DNA from: an uncultured Rhodobacterales bacterium
GTDB lineage: Bacteria > Pseudomonadota > Alphaproteobacteria > Rhodobacterales > Rhodobacteraceae
NCBI GenBank assembly: GCA_937901055.1
Contig: CALCGO010000614.1
Span: forward strand, 1 to 9,078
Reading direction: 5' to 3'
Length of the DNA stretch: 9,078 bases
The position numbers and the translations under genes are program-made. The notes below the pieces were generated by a model. The model did no database searches. It had not been told where the DNA came from and worked only from the letters and a program-made list of their open reading frames with translations. Of this stretch, positions 1 through 5,429 are shown one piece after another (positions within the stretch are counted from its first letter, which is position 1; every line of letters begins with the position of its first letter).

Positions 1-397
1 AAAGTAACCTGCAGAGGGCCTTTCCAGGGTTCAAAAGATGAGGTGATCTTCTCCACCAAACCTCCATCAAAAACCCGTGCCTCGTGAGCGGGAAAATGCT
101 TAAGCCGCAAGACATCTTTGCCATCACTGACATCAACCCAAAGATCAAAATATGGTCTTGCCTCAAAACCTTGGATTTCGCGTTCCCGTGCGCAGACAAT
201 TCCCATGGTTGGGGTTTTCACTCGGCCGATGCCGATAGCTCCCTTCATCCCATGTGGCTTAAGGGCAATTGTGACTGCCCGTGTGGCCGTCAGATTGGCG
301 ATCTGGTCACTTTGTGCGCGCGCCACAGCAGCGGCGTAAAGTGGCCTATAATGCGCATTGGGTTTCAGGGTCTCGAATGACTGGCGTAGGGAAACAG
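1..397 (-). pseudogene. Internal fragment of a type IA DNA topoisomerase (TopB-like), cut by an IS
   Basis: Reading the minus strand from 395 downward gives about 131 uninterrupted codons that start without an initiator, directly at the IS edge, and run off the window. The peptide contains SDQIANLTATRAVTIAL and then GRVKTPTMGIVCAREREI. These match the TopB-type segment where R in LTRA and the GRVxTPxxGxVxxRExEI motif are conserved. Type IA topoisomerases relax or decatenate DNA by cutting one strand through a tyrosine. That tyrosine (in a YPRT-like motif) normally lies well over 100 residues after GRVxTP, so it would be left of position 1. The N-terminal TOPRIM domain is missing, because the IS lies where it should be. 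No frameshift or stop is visible, so the break may be fairly recent. TopB-like genes are often carried on plasmids and integrative elements, so this may be accessory DNA (inference). The family call is secure; the exact subfamily is not. Confidence 0.8.
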
Positions 398-413
398 GGC
401 CGTGTTGCATGGA
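398..413 (+). repeat. Left terminal inverted repeat of the IS5-family element
   Basis: GGCCGTGTTGCATGGA at 398-413 pairs with the reverse complement of 1483-1498 (GGCGTTGTTGCACGGA), with three mismatches. It lies beyond the 3' end of the transposase gene. Confidence 0.7.
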
Positions 414-453
414 TATATCACAGGTCGGAACTCGCCCATTCCCATGATTTGGG

Positions 454-1431
454 TCAAGCAACAGCCTCGTACTTGGCGCGGCCAAGCCCGTTCATTTTGT
501 TGAGAATGTTTGTTCCGATCCTAACTTCTGTTTTTTGGTTCGGAAAGCTCCGAGCTTTCAGCTTGGGCCCGATGACCGTCTTCCAACGGCCCATTTGTGT
601 TTCCCCGCGGCTCCGCTGATTGTAACCGCTGCGAACTTGCCAGGCCATGCGCCCTTTGTCTCGAATCTCCTCGATGTGTTTATCTCGGGGCGTTGGATCA
701 TGGGCAGCATCGGGGCTAAGAACGGCCGTGATTGGAGGCGGGATTACAATCTCTATCGCTTCACCAAAACGGTCCACAAGCAGATGGCTGGTAGGATCAC
801 CATCATAGGCGCCATCCGCCAGAAAGCGGCTAACGGGAGCGTCAATCTGATCGAGAAGCTCGGGCAAAGCAGTTGGGTCCCCCACGTCGTCTTTTGTCAA
901 ATCTGAGCAAACGATATCTCCAGTTGTGAGATACAATCCAAGGTGCAGCTTGCGCCACGACTTGCGTTTGGCCTTTGTTTTATGCTTCTTCTGCAGCCAT
1001 TCGCCTTCACCAAATATCTTCAGACCGGTACTGTCCACAACCAATTCGATTGGGCCGGCCCTTTCGGTTTTGGATTCTTCTGGAATGCTGAGCCCCGCAC
1101 CTCGCCGCGAGAGGGTTGAGAAATCCGGAACAGGAACATCCAGGGCCATAAGCCGCACCAAACTGCGGACCAGCCCTTGCGTCTGCCGTAAAGGTTGTTT
1201 GAAAACCATACCCAGCGTTAGGCATACTGAGATGGCCATATCAGAATAAATGGGTTGGCCGCCTGGCGTCTGACGTTTATCGGCAAGCCATTCTTCTTCA
1301 ACCTCAGGGCTCAACCAGATCGTCACATCACCACGCTGACGCAGGCCTTCATTATACACTCGCCAGTTGGTGACCTTCTGTCGCTTCTTTTCAAACTTGT
1401 GGCGGCGGGAAGCGTTGAATTTGTGCGGCAT
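454..1431 (-). CDS. IS5-family DDE transposase
   Basis: This is a 325-residue transposase that would cut and join the ends of its own IS. I chose the ATG at 1431, giving MPHKFNASRRHKF, the usual beginning in this family; upstream in-frame ATGs at 1434 and 1455 would add 1 or 8 residues. The DDE catalytic residues are visible: D133 in VVDSTGLKIFGEGEW, D206 in FLADGAYDGDP, and E277 in the Y-x2-R-x3-E signature (Y270, R273) within SGYNQRSRGETQMGRW. The N-terminal third matches the helical region typical of IS5 transposases. No frameshift or stop interrupts it, so it looks active. The start codon overlaps the stop of the truncated oxyR reading frame as TGATG (1433-1429), and a stable hairpin lies just upstream. 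The ribosome-binding site is weak, which suggests low or coupled translation. Confidence 0.9.
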   Translation of the reverse strand: MPHKFNASRRHKFEKKRQKVTNWRVYNEGLRQRGDVTIWLSPEVEEEWLADKRQTPGGQPIYSDMAISVCLTLGMVFKQPLRQTQGLVRSLVRLMALDVPVPDFSTLSRRGAGLSIPEESKTERAGPIELVVDSTGLKIFGEGEWLQKKHKTKAKRKSWRKLHLGLYLTTGDIVCSDLTKDDVGDPTALPELLDQIDAPVSRFLADGAYDGDPTSHLLVDRFGEAIEIVIPPPITAVLSPDAAHDPTPRDKHIEEIRDKGRMAWQVRSGYNQRSRGETQMGRWKTVIGPKLKARSFPNQKTEVRIGTNILNKMNGLGRAKYEAVA

Positions 1432-1458
1432 CATGAATATCCAGGTCGTTGGCAAGGG

Positions 1459-1477
1459 GCGGGTCTAGCAGACCCGC
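1459..1477 (-). promoter_or_regulatory. Hairpin in the transposase leader
   Basis: GCGGGTCT (1459-1466) and AGACCCGC (1470-1477) form a perfect 8-bp GC-rich stem with a 3-base loop. It lies inside the IS, between the right terminal repeat and the transposase start. Any transcript entering from oxyR would carry it about 27 bases before the ATG. Some IS elements use such structures to damp transposase translation from outside transcripts. That role here is inference. Confidence 0.45.
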
Positions 1478-1482
1478 TGGGG

Positions 1483-1498
1483 TCCGTGCAACAACGCC
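1483..1498 (-). repeat. Right terminal inverted repeat of the IS5-family element
   Basis: TCCGTGCAACAACGCC at 1483-1498 is the partner of the repeat at 398-413 (13 of 16 bases match after reverse complementing). The outer C at 1498 abuts the last codon position of the truncated oxyR. Confidence 0.7.
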
Positions 1499-1868
1499 GT
1501 TTCGGATACTTCGCTTCGACGGCCGGCAATGTTCTCGGCAATATGAATGGGCCAATTGTCGGAATGGTACCAAGCCTCATATCCCCGGCCATCGGCTCCC
1601 TCTGTGTGGATGCAAGCTCCATGACGTCTTCAGCATCGCGCAATAACCGGCGCCCCCGCTCCGCAATTGCTTGACCTATCGGCGTGATTAAAACCGTCCG
1701 CTTGGTTCGCTCTGCCACCGCGACGCCCAGCACACCTTCCAGGTCTCGGATGCCGGCACTCAACGTCGACGGCGTGACACTACAGAGTTTGGCCGCCTGG
1801 GCGAAATGCTGAGTTTCGACAAGGGCTGTCAAATATTCCAGCTGTTTGAGGCTTGGCAATAGCTTCAT
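1499..1868 (-). pseudogene. oxyR: oxyR remnant: DNA-binding half of the peroxide-sensing LysR-type regulator
   Basis: The gene starts at the ATG at 1866-1868 (MKLLPSLKQLEYLTALVET). OxyR activates peroxide-defence genes when a sensor cysteine in its C-terminal domain is oxidised. The winged helix-turn-helix of LysR-type regulators is visible at about residues 3-62 (FAQAAKLCSVTPSTLSAGIRDLE). The linker and first strand of the effector domain follow, with GTIPTIGPFILPRTLPAVEA at 100-119. Homology ends at YPK (residues 121-123), where the IS begins. Full OxyR is about 300 residues, so the region with both redox cysteines is lost. The frame stays open into the IS for 22 more residues and stops at 1431-1433, giving a possible 145-residue fusion. 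It sits divergent to dps and katG, the usual OxyR targets. Such a fragment might still bind DNA without sensing peroxide, or be unstable. Confidence 0.88.
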
Positions 1869-1874
1869 GCGCGC

Positions 1875-1903
1875 TTCACAATAATTCGGAAATTACGTAT
1901 ACT
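1875..1903 (+). promoter_or_regulatory. Predicted sigma70-type promoter for dps-katG
   Basis: TTCACA (1875-1880) and TATACT (1898-1903) are separated by exactly 17 bases and each matches the consensus in 5 of 6 positions. Transcription would start near 1910 and leave a leader of about 100 bases before dps. The -10 box shares bases with the opposing -10 predicted for oxyR. Confidence 0.5.
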
Positions 1904-1928
1904 ATAGCAAATTTATATCGTTTCTCAA
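1901..1928 (-). promoter_or_regulatory. Predicted promoter for oxyR, overlapping the dps promoter
   Basis: On the minus strand TTGAGA (1928-1923) and TATAGT (1906-1901) lie 16 bases apart, each 5 of 6 to consensus. The two -10 boxes overlap, so RNA polymerase could not occupy both promoters at once. If used, this promoter would also transcribe into the IS transposase. Confidence 0.45.
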
Positions 1929-1940
1929 AATTGTTTTGAG
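1904..1940. promoter_or_regulatory. Candidate OxyR operator region
   Basis: The AT-rich gap between oxyR and dps contains ATAG-N7-ATAT at 1904-1918, close to one OxyR half-site pair (ATAG-N7-CTAT). It also contains a perfect 7-bp inverted repeat, CTCAAAA (1924-1930) and TTTTGAG (1934-1940). LysR-type regulators usually bind such dyads between their own gene and a divergent target. Which element is the real site cannot be decided by eye. Confidence 0.4.
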
Positions 1941-2010
1941 CGCGTACGTTACCTTTTAGCGAACACGGATTGGCTTGAAGAATCGAAACCAAGCGGAAAG
2001 GAGAAGCGCC

Positions 2011-2484
2011 ATGAAACCATCCATAGATATCGGCATCCCCGAACAGGACCGTCTCGCCATCGCAAACGGCTTGTCCCGACTGCTGGCCGACACCTATACG
2101 CTCTATTTGAAGACCCATAACTTCCACTGGAACGTCACGGGGCCCATGTTCAACACCTTACACCTCATGTTCGAGACTCAGTACACCGAACTGGCGACCG
2201 CCGTCGACGAGATCGCGGAACGCATCCGAGCCCTCGGTATCGCGGCTCCCGGTTCGTATGTGCAGTTCGCGGAACGCACCAGCATCAAGGAAGAAACCGG
2301 CGTTCCGGCGGCGGAAGAAATGATCGCGCAACTCGTAAAGGATCAAGAAACCGTCGCGCGGACCGCGCGCAGCATCTTCCCCATTGCCGACGAGGCCGGT
2401 GACGAACCAACGGCCGACTTACTCACCCAACGTATGCAAATCCACGAGAAGACTGCCTGGATGCTACGCTCAATGATCAGTTGA
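2011..2484 (+). CDS. dps: Dps: ferritin-like DNA-protection protein
   Basis: This is a 157-residue Dps, close to the usual family length. Dps forms a 12-subunit shell that oxidises ferrous iron with hydrogen peroxide and stores it, which limits hydroxyl-radical damage to DNA. The ferroxidase ligands that lie between subunits are present: H39 in HNFHWNVTG, H51 and E55 in HLMFE, and D66 and E70 in DEIAER. The ATG at 2011 is preferred because AAAGGAG lies at 1997-2003; an in-frame TTG at 1975 has no such site. The N-terminus is short and lacks a lysine-rich tail, so direct DNA binding may be weak (inference). katG follows after 43 bases with no strong terminator, so the two are probably co-transcribed as a peroxide-defence pair. 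The oxyR remnant lies divergently upstream. Confidence 0.93.
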   Translation: MKPSIDIGIPEQDRLAIANGLSRLLADTYTLYLKTHNFHWNVTGPMFNTLHLMFETQYTELATAVDEIAERIRALGIAAPGSYVQFAERTSIKEETGVPAAEEMIAQLVKDQETVARTARSIFPIADEAGDEPTADLLTQRMQIHEKTAWMLRSMIS

Positions 2485-2498
2485 CGCAGCGCTGATCA
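2474..2498 (+). other. Intercistronic hairpin between dps and katG
   Basis: TGATCAG (2474-2480) and CTGATCA (2492-2498) form a 7-bp stem around the dps stop codon, followed by AATTT. The stem is short and not GC-rich, so it is unlikely to be a full terminator. It might lower read-through or affect mRNA stability. Confidence 0.3.
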
Positions 2499-2527
2499 AA
2501 TTTCAACCACCAAATCAGGAGGAAATT

Positions 2528-4693
2528 ATGAACCAATCGACCGGAAACAATGCGGGCAAATGCCCGGTGATGCACGGTGGCATGACGACCACCGGCCAAT
2601 CGAATACGGATTGGTGGCCCAACGCCCTCAATCTGGACATCTTGCACCAGCACGACACGAAGACGAACCCCATGGAACCGGGGTTCGATTATCGCGAAGA
2701 GGTCAAGAAACTCGACGTCGAGGCGCTCAAGAACGACCTAAAGGCGCTGATGACCGACAGCCAAGACTGGTGGCCCGCCGACTGGGGCCACTACGGCGGC
2801 CTGATGATCCGCATGGCCTGGCACTCGGCAGGCTCCTACCGTACGGCCGACGGCCGTGGCGGCGGCGGAACGGGCAACCAGCGGTTCGCGCCATTGAATT
2901 CCTGGCCCGACAACGTCAACCTGGACAAGGCCCGTCGCCTGCTGTGGCCGATCAAGAAGAAGTACGGCAACAAGATCAGCTGGGCCGACCTGATGATTCT
3001 CGCAGGAAACATGGCCTATGAAGCCATGGGCTTGAAGACATTCGGGTTCGGCTTCGGCCGCGAGGACATCTGGCACCCCGAAAAGGACACTTACTGGGGC
3101 TCCGAAAAGGAATGGCTGGGTAGCGAACGTTATGCGGGCGACGACCGCGAGACGCTGGAAAATCCCCTGTCCGCCGTTCAGATGGGCCTGATCTACGTCA
3201 ACCCGGAAGGCGTGGGCGGCCAGCCCGACCCTCTGAAGACAGCCCAAGACGTCCGCGTGACGTTTGCCCGCATGGCCATGAACGACGAGGAAACCGTCGC
3301 GCTGACAGCCGGTGGCCACACCGTCGGCAAGGCGCACGGTAACGGCGATGCGGCTCTGTTGGGGCCGGCCCCCGAAGGCGCCGACGTCGAGGATCAGGGC
3401 TTCGGCTGGGTCAACAAGACCAGCCGCGGCGTTGGCCGCGACACCGTGTCCAGTGGTCTGGAAGGTGCATGGACGACCAACCCGACCCAGTGGGACAACG
3501 GTTACTTCCATCTGCTGTTCACTTATGATTGGGAACACAAGAGAAGTCCGGCCGGTGCCTGGCAGTGGGAACCCGTCAACATCAAGGAAGAGGACATGCC
3601 GGTCGACGTCGAGGATCCGTCCATCAAGTGCAAACCTATGATGACGGACGCCGATATGGCCATGGTCAGGGATCCGGAATACCGCAAGATTTCGGAACGC
3701 TTCTACAAGGACCCTGACTACTTCTCGGAAGTCTTCGCCCGCGCCTGGTTCAAGTTGACCCACCGCGACATGGGTCCGAAGGCACGCTACGTCGGACCGG
3801 ACGTTCCCGCCGAAGACCTGATCTGGCAGGACCCGATCCCGGCGGGCAGCACCGGCTATGACGTCGATGCCGTGAAGGCCAAGATTGCCGCCAACGGCCT
3901 GAGCGTGAGCGATATGGTCGCAACCGCCTGGGACAGTGCGCGGACCTTCCGTGCTTCCGATATGCGGGGTGGTGCCAACGGTGCACGTATCCGTCTGGCC
4001 CCGCAAAAGGACTGGGAAGGCAACGAACCCGCGCGTTTGGCAAAGGTGTTGGCCGTCCTTGAGCCGATCGCCGCAGAAAGCGGCGCCAGCGTGGCCGACC
4101 TGATCGTGCTGGCCGGTAACGTCGGTGTCGAACAGGCGGCCAAGGTCGCCGGTGTTGATGTCACGGTGCCCTTCGCGCCAGGCCGTGGCGACGCGACCGA
4201 CGAGATGACGGATGCCGACTCCTTCGACGTGCTGGAACCCGTCCACGACGGGTATCGCAACTGGCTGAAGAAGGACTATGCCGTCAGCGCAGAGGAGATG
4301 ATGCTGGATCGCACGCAGTTGATGGGCCTGTCCGCCCGTGAGATGACCGTCCTGGTCGGTGGCATGCGCGTGATCGGCACCAACCACGGCGGCACCAAGC
4401 ACGGCGTATTCACCGATCGCGAGGGTGCATTGACGAACGACTTCTTCGTCAACCTGACCGACATGGCGTACAGCTGGATCCCGACAGGCAACGGCGTGTA
4501 CGAGATCCGCGACCGCAAAAGCGACGACGTCGAATGGACGGCGACACGCGTGGACTTGGTCTTCGGATCCAACTCGATCCTGCGGGCCTATGCCGAGGTC
4601 TATGCCCAGGACGACAACAAGGAAAAGTTCGTCAATGACTTTGTTGCCGCATGGACCAAGGTCATGAACGCGGATCGCTTCGATCTGGCCTGA
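2528..4693 (+). CDS. katG: KatG: bifunctional catalase-peroxidase
   Basis: This 721-residue haem enzyme breaks down hydrogen peroxide and also has peroxidase activity. The N-terminal catalytic half carries the distal triad R95, W98 and H99 in MIRMAWHSAG. It also has the three residues that form the Trp-Tyr-Met adduct needed for catalase activity (W98, Y223 in GLIYVNPEG, M249 in RMAMND) and the proximal haem ligand H264 in TAGGHTVGKAHG, with W315 and D376 as its partners. R413 in THRDMGP matches the mobile arginine. The C-terminal half (from about 430) is the degenerate second peroxidase domain of the family. Length and all key residues fit an intact enzyme. AGGAGG at 2517-2522, five bases before the ATG, is a strong ribosome-binding site. 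It follows dps and ends at a strong terminator. Expression would normally be OxyR-controlled, but the adjacent oxyR is truncated. Confidence 0.98.
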   Translation: MNQSTGNNAGKCPVMHGGMTTTGQSNTDWWPNALNLDILHQHDTKTNPMEPGFDYREEVKKLDVEALKNDLKALMTDSQDWWPADWGHYGGLMIRMAWHSAGSYRTADGRGGGGTGNQRFAPLNSWPDNVNLDKARRLLWPIKKKYGNKISWADLMILAGNMAYEAMGLKTFGFGFGREDIWHPEKDTYWGSEKEWLGSERYAGDDRETLENPLSAVQMGLIYVNPEGVGGQPDPLKTAQDVRVTFARMAMNDEETVALTAGGHTVGKAHGNGDAALLGPAPEGADVEDQGFGWVNKTSRGVGRDTVSSGLEGAWTTNPTQWDNGYFHLLFTYDWEHKRSPAGAWQWEPVNIKEEDMPVDVEDPSIKCKPMMTDADMAMVRDPEYRKISERFYKDPDYFSEVFARAWFKLTHRDMGPKARYVGPDVPAEDLIWQDPIPAGSTGYDVDAVKAKIAANGLSVSDMVATAWDSARTFRASDMRGGANGARIRLAPQKDWEGNEPARLAKVLAVLEPIAAESGASVADLIVLAGNVGVEQAAKVAGVDVTVPFAPGRGDATDEMTDADSFDVLEPVHDGYRNWLKKDYAVSAEEMMLDRTQLMGLSAREMTVLVGGMRVIGTNHGGTKHGVFTDREGALTNDFFVNLTDMAYSWIPTGNGVYEIRDRKSDDVEWTATRVDLVFGSNSILRAYAEVYAQDDNKEKFVNDFVAAWTKVMNADRFDLA

Positions 4694-4708
4694 CCAGATA
4701 TAAAGAAG

Positions 4709-4738
4709 GGCCCCCGGGCAATCGCTCGGGGGCCTTTT
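4709..4738 (+). terminator. Rho-independent terminator after katG
   Basis: An 11-bp GC-rich stem (4709-4719 with 4724-4734, one G-T wobble) with a 4-base loop is followed by TTTT. It begins 15 bases after the katG stop. Confidence 0.9.
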
Positions 4739-4775
4739 CCGCAAACATGAAAGCGATACCTCCTATCAGAGCCAT

Positions 4776-4801
4776 GGGCGGACCTTATGGGTCCGCCCTT
4801 T
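4776..4801 (+). terminator. Second terminator-like hairpin downstream of katG
   Basis: GGGCGGACC (4776-4784) and GGTCCGCCC (4790-4798) pair perfectly over 9 bp around a 5-base loop, followed by TTTGCTT. It is probably a back-up terminator for dps-katG. The minus strand has no T-run after the stem. Confidence 0.6.
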
Positions 4802-4836
4802 GCTTGTGCATCGAGAGCCAAAGTTGACCGGCAATC

Positions 4837-4920
4837 TTAGTGGGCGTGGAACAAGGAGAGCTGCTGGTGGCCGTGCACCGGATCACGTCCACCGTTTTTT
4901 GCGGCGTAATCATAGAACAT
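4837..4920 (-). CDS. Possible 27-residue ORF ending in a beta-clamp-like QLSLF motif
   Basis: On the minus strand an ATG at 4920 opens 27 codons (MFYDYAAKNGG...GHQQLSLFHAH) ending at a TAA. The frame is also open upstream of the ATG for 15 codons, back to a TGA, reading GEVPRILVHWATRPR. QLSLF matches the known consensus pentapeptide by which many bacterial proteins bind the sliding clamp (QL[SD]LF), and it lies near the C-terminus as such motifs often do. No convincing ribosome-binding site precedes the ATG. I do not recognise the protein. It could be a small protein, the decayed tail of a larger DNA-processing protein, or chance. It sits alone between the katG terminators and the tRNA scar. 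Confidence 0.3.
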   Translation of the reverse strand: MFYDYAAKNGGRDPVHGHQQLSLFHAH

Positions 4921-4971
4921 CCGGGGTCTAGTGGCCCAATGAACAAGAATGCGCGGAACTTCGCCCCCTCA

Positions 4972-4990
4972 TGATTCCATAGTGATTCCA
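4972..4990 (+). repeat. Paired TGATTCCA direct repeats near the tRNA fragment
   Basis: TGATTCCA occurs at 4972-4979 and 4983-4990, 11 bases apart (about one helical turn). A third copy, TGATTCC, lies at 5116-5122 on the other side of the tRNA fragment. Short direct repeats around a tRNA attachment core resemble arm-type sites of tyrosine integrases. This is suggestive only. Confidence 0.35.
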
Positions 4991-5021
4991 GTGGCTAATT
5001 TCGGCACATGGCCGCAGAATC

Positions 5022-5055
5022 AAAAAACCCGTAACTATTTGAAGTTACGGGTTTT
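5022..5055 (-). terminator. Rho-independent terminator directly after the tRNA-fMet 3' end
   Basis: AAAACCCGTAACT (5024-5036) and AGTTACGGGTTTT (5043-5055) pair perfectly over 13 bp with a 6-base loop. On the minus strand the stem ends in a run of six T. It starts three bases beyond the tRNA CCA end, so it is the natural terminator of that tRNA. It could also act on the plus strand. Confidence 0.85.
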
Positions 5056-5058
5056 ATT

Positions 5059-5105
5059 TGGTTGCGGGGGTAGGATTTGAACCTACGACCTTCAGGTTAT
5101 GAGCC
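5059..5105 (-). tRNA. 3' half of tRNA-fMet(CAU), probable attachment-site scar
   Basis: The minus strand reads CTCATAA (anticodon loop with CAT), then CCTGA, the variable loop AGGTC, a T-arm built on GTAGG/TTCAAAT/CCTAC, and CCCGCAA with encoded CCA. This is the 3' half of an initiator tRNA. The 5' half is absent: upstream of GGCTCATAA the sequence no longer pairs with CCTGA (only two pairs remain) and no D-arm or 5' acceptor strand follows. Identity running from the anticodon loop to the 3' end is the usual footprint of a tyrosine-integrase attachment core. An intact copy would then lie at the other end of an element, to the right on the minus strand. Truncation by the neighbouring IS21 remnant is an alternative. 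Confidence 0.8.
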
Positions 5106-5131
5106 GAAATTGCAATGATTCCTAAAACTTA

Positions 5132-5170
5132 GCAATATCAACCACTTACGGCGCAAGCGTTTGATATTGC
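5132..5170. repeat. 10-bp perfect inverted repeat, GCAATATCAA/TTGATATTGC
   Basis: GCAATATCAA at 5132-5141 and TTGATATTGC at 5161-5170 are perfect inverted copies with a 19-base spacer. The word TGCAATAT also begins the suggested IS21-type end at 5429 (minus strand), so the repeats may be ends or transposase-binding sites of a decayed IS21-family element. A protein operator or recombinase site is the alternative. Confidence 0.45.
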
Positions 5171-5209
5171 AAGATTTCCATTCTTACTTTGACCGACATT
5201 CACCGGATT

Positions 5210-5335
5210 TCATCGACGCAGGCTGCACGAAAACAGCGTATGCGGGTTGTTGAAGTAACGCCCGGCTTCTCGAGCTGACATTCCGTCCCTCAAGCAAGCA
5301 CGGCGCACACGACTATAAATATCCACAGAATACAT
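5210..5335 (-). pseudogene. istA remnant: first codons of an IS21-family transposase
   Basis: A minus-strand ATG at 5335, with GGAGG at 5344-5348 just upstream, opens MYSVDIYSRVRRAC and then GMSAREAGRYFN. This is the characteristic start of IS21-family IstA proteins, where this helix-turn-helix region helps bind the IS ends. Similarity stops after residue 29 (near 5249). The remaining 12 codons (NPHTLFSCSLRR) look unrelated and end at a TGA. The full protein has several hundred residues, including a DDE domain, and none of that or of the partner ATPase istB is present. This is therefore a deletion remnant. It lies between the tRNA scar and the truncated phage protease gene. Confidence 0.7.
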
Positions 5336-5429
5336 CTCCCGCCCTCCGATAATTCGAAGGACACAAACTGGCGGTATTTTACTCCGCTACAATCACATTA
5401 TGTGATCGCTTCTGTGGCCCAATATTGCA
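5249..5429 (-). mobile_element. Remnant of an IS21-family element (one end plus the start of istA)
   Basis: The right boundary is placed at 5429 because the minus strand there begins TGCAATATTGGGCCACAG, starting with TG as IS21-family ends do. About 95 bases later it reaches the istA start. The phage protease frame begins immediately beyond. The other end was lost, or lies among the GCAATAT repeats at 5111-5170. The element appears to have cut the protease gene and then suffered an internal deletion. Boundaries are approximate. Confidence 0.45.

Larger units (their letters stand above)
398..1498 (-). mobile_element. IS5-family insertion sequence, apparently complete (about 1.1 kb)
   Basis: The element is bounded by imperfect terminal inverted repeats of 16 bases with 13 matches, and holds one intact transposase gene on the minus strand. 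The right edge is supported independently: OxyR homology runs to residue K123 at 1500-1502 and stops there. The left edge is where topoisomerase homology begins. The nine bases just outside each end (GGGAAACAG at 389-397, GTTTCGGAT at 1499-1507) do not match, nor do the nearest four, so no target duplication is seen. The flanks also belong to different genes. This suggests an IS-mediated deletion, or recombination between two IS copies, rather than a simple insertion. Confidence 0.78.

Noticed and set aside
84..380. Plus-strand open frames over the left edge
   Set aside because: The minus strand in the same stretch clearly encodes conserved topoisomerase motifs.
1975..2010. Longer dps start at the TTG
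   Set aside because: The good ribosome-binding site at 1997-2003 points to the ATG at 2011, and the extra residues do not resemble Dps N-termini.
2738..4744. A 668-codon open frame antisense to katG
   Set aside because: It mirrors the strong third-position GC bias of katG, has no family resemblance, and runs against an unmistakable catalase-peroxidase gene and its terminator.
5059..5105. An intact functional tRNA gene
   Set aside because: Only the 3' half is present: the 5' acceptor strand, D-arm and most of the 5' anticodon stem are missing.
4972..5122. A CRISPR-like array from the repeated TGATTCC words
   Set aside because: There are only three short copies with irregular spacing, and no long repeats or spacers.
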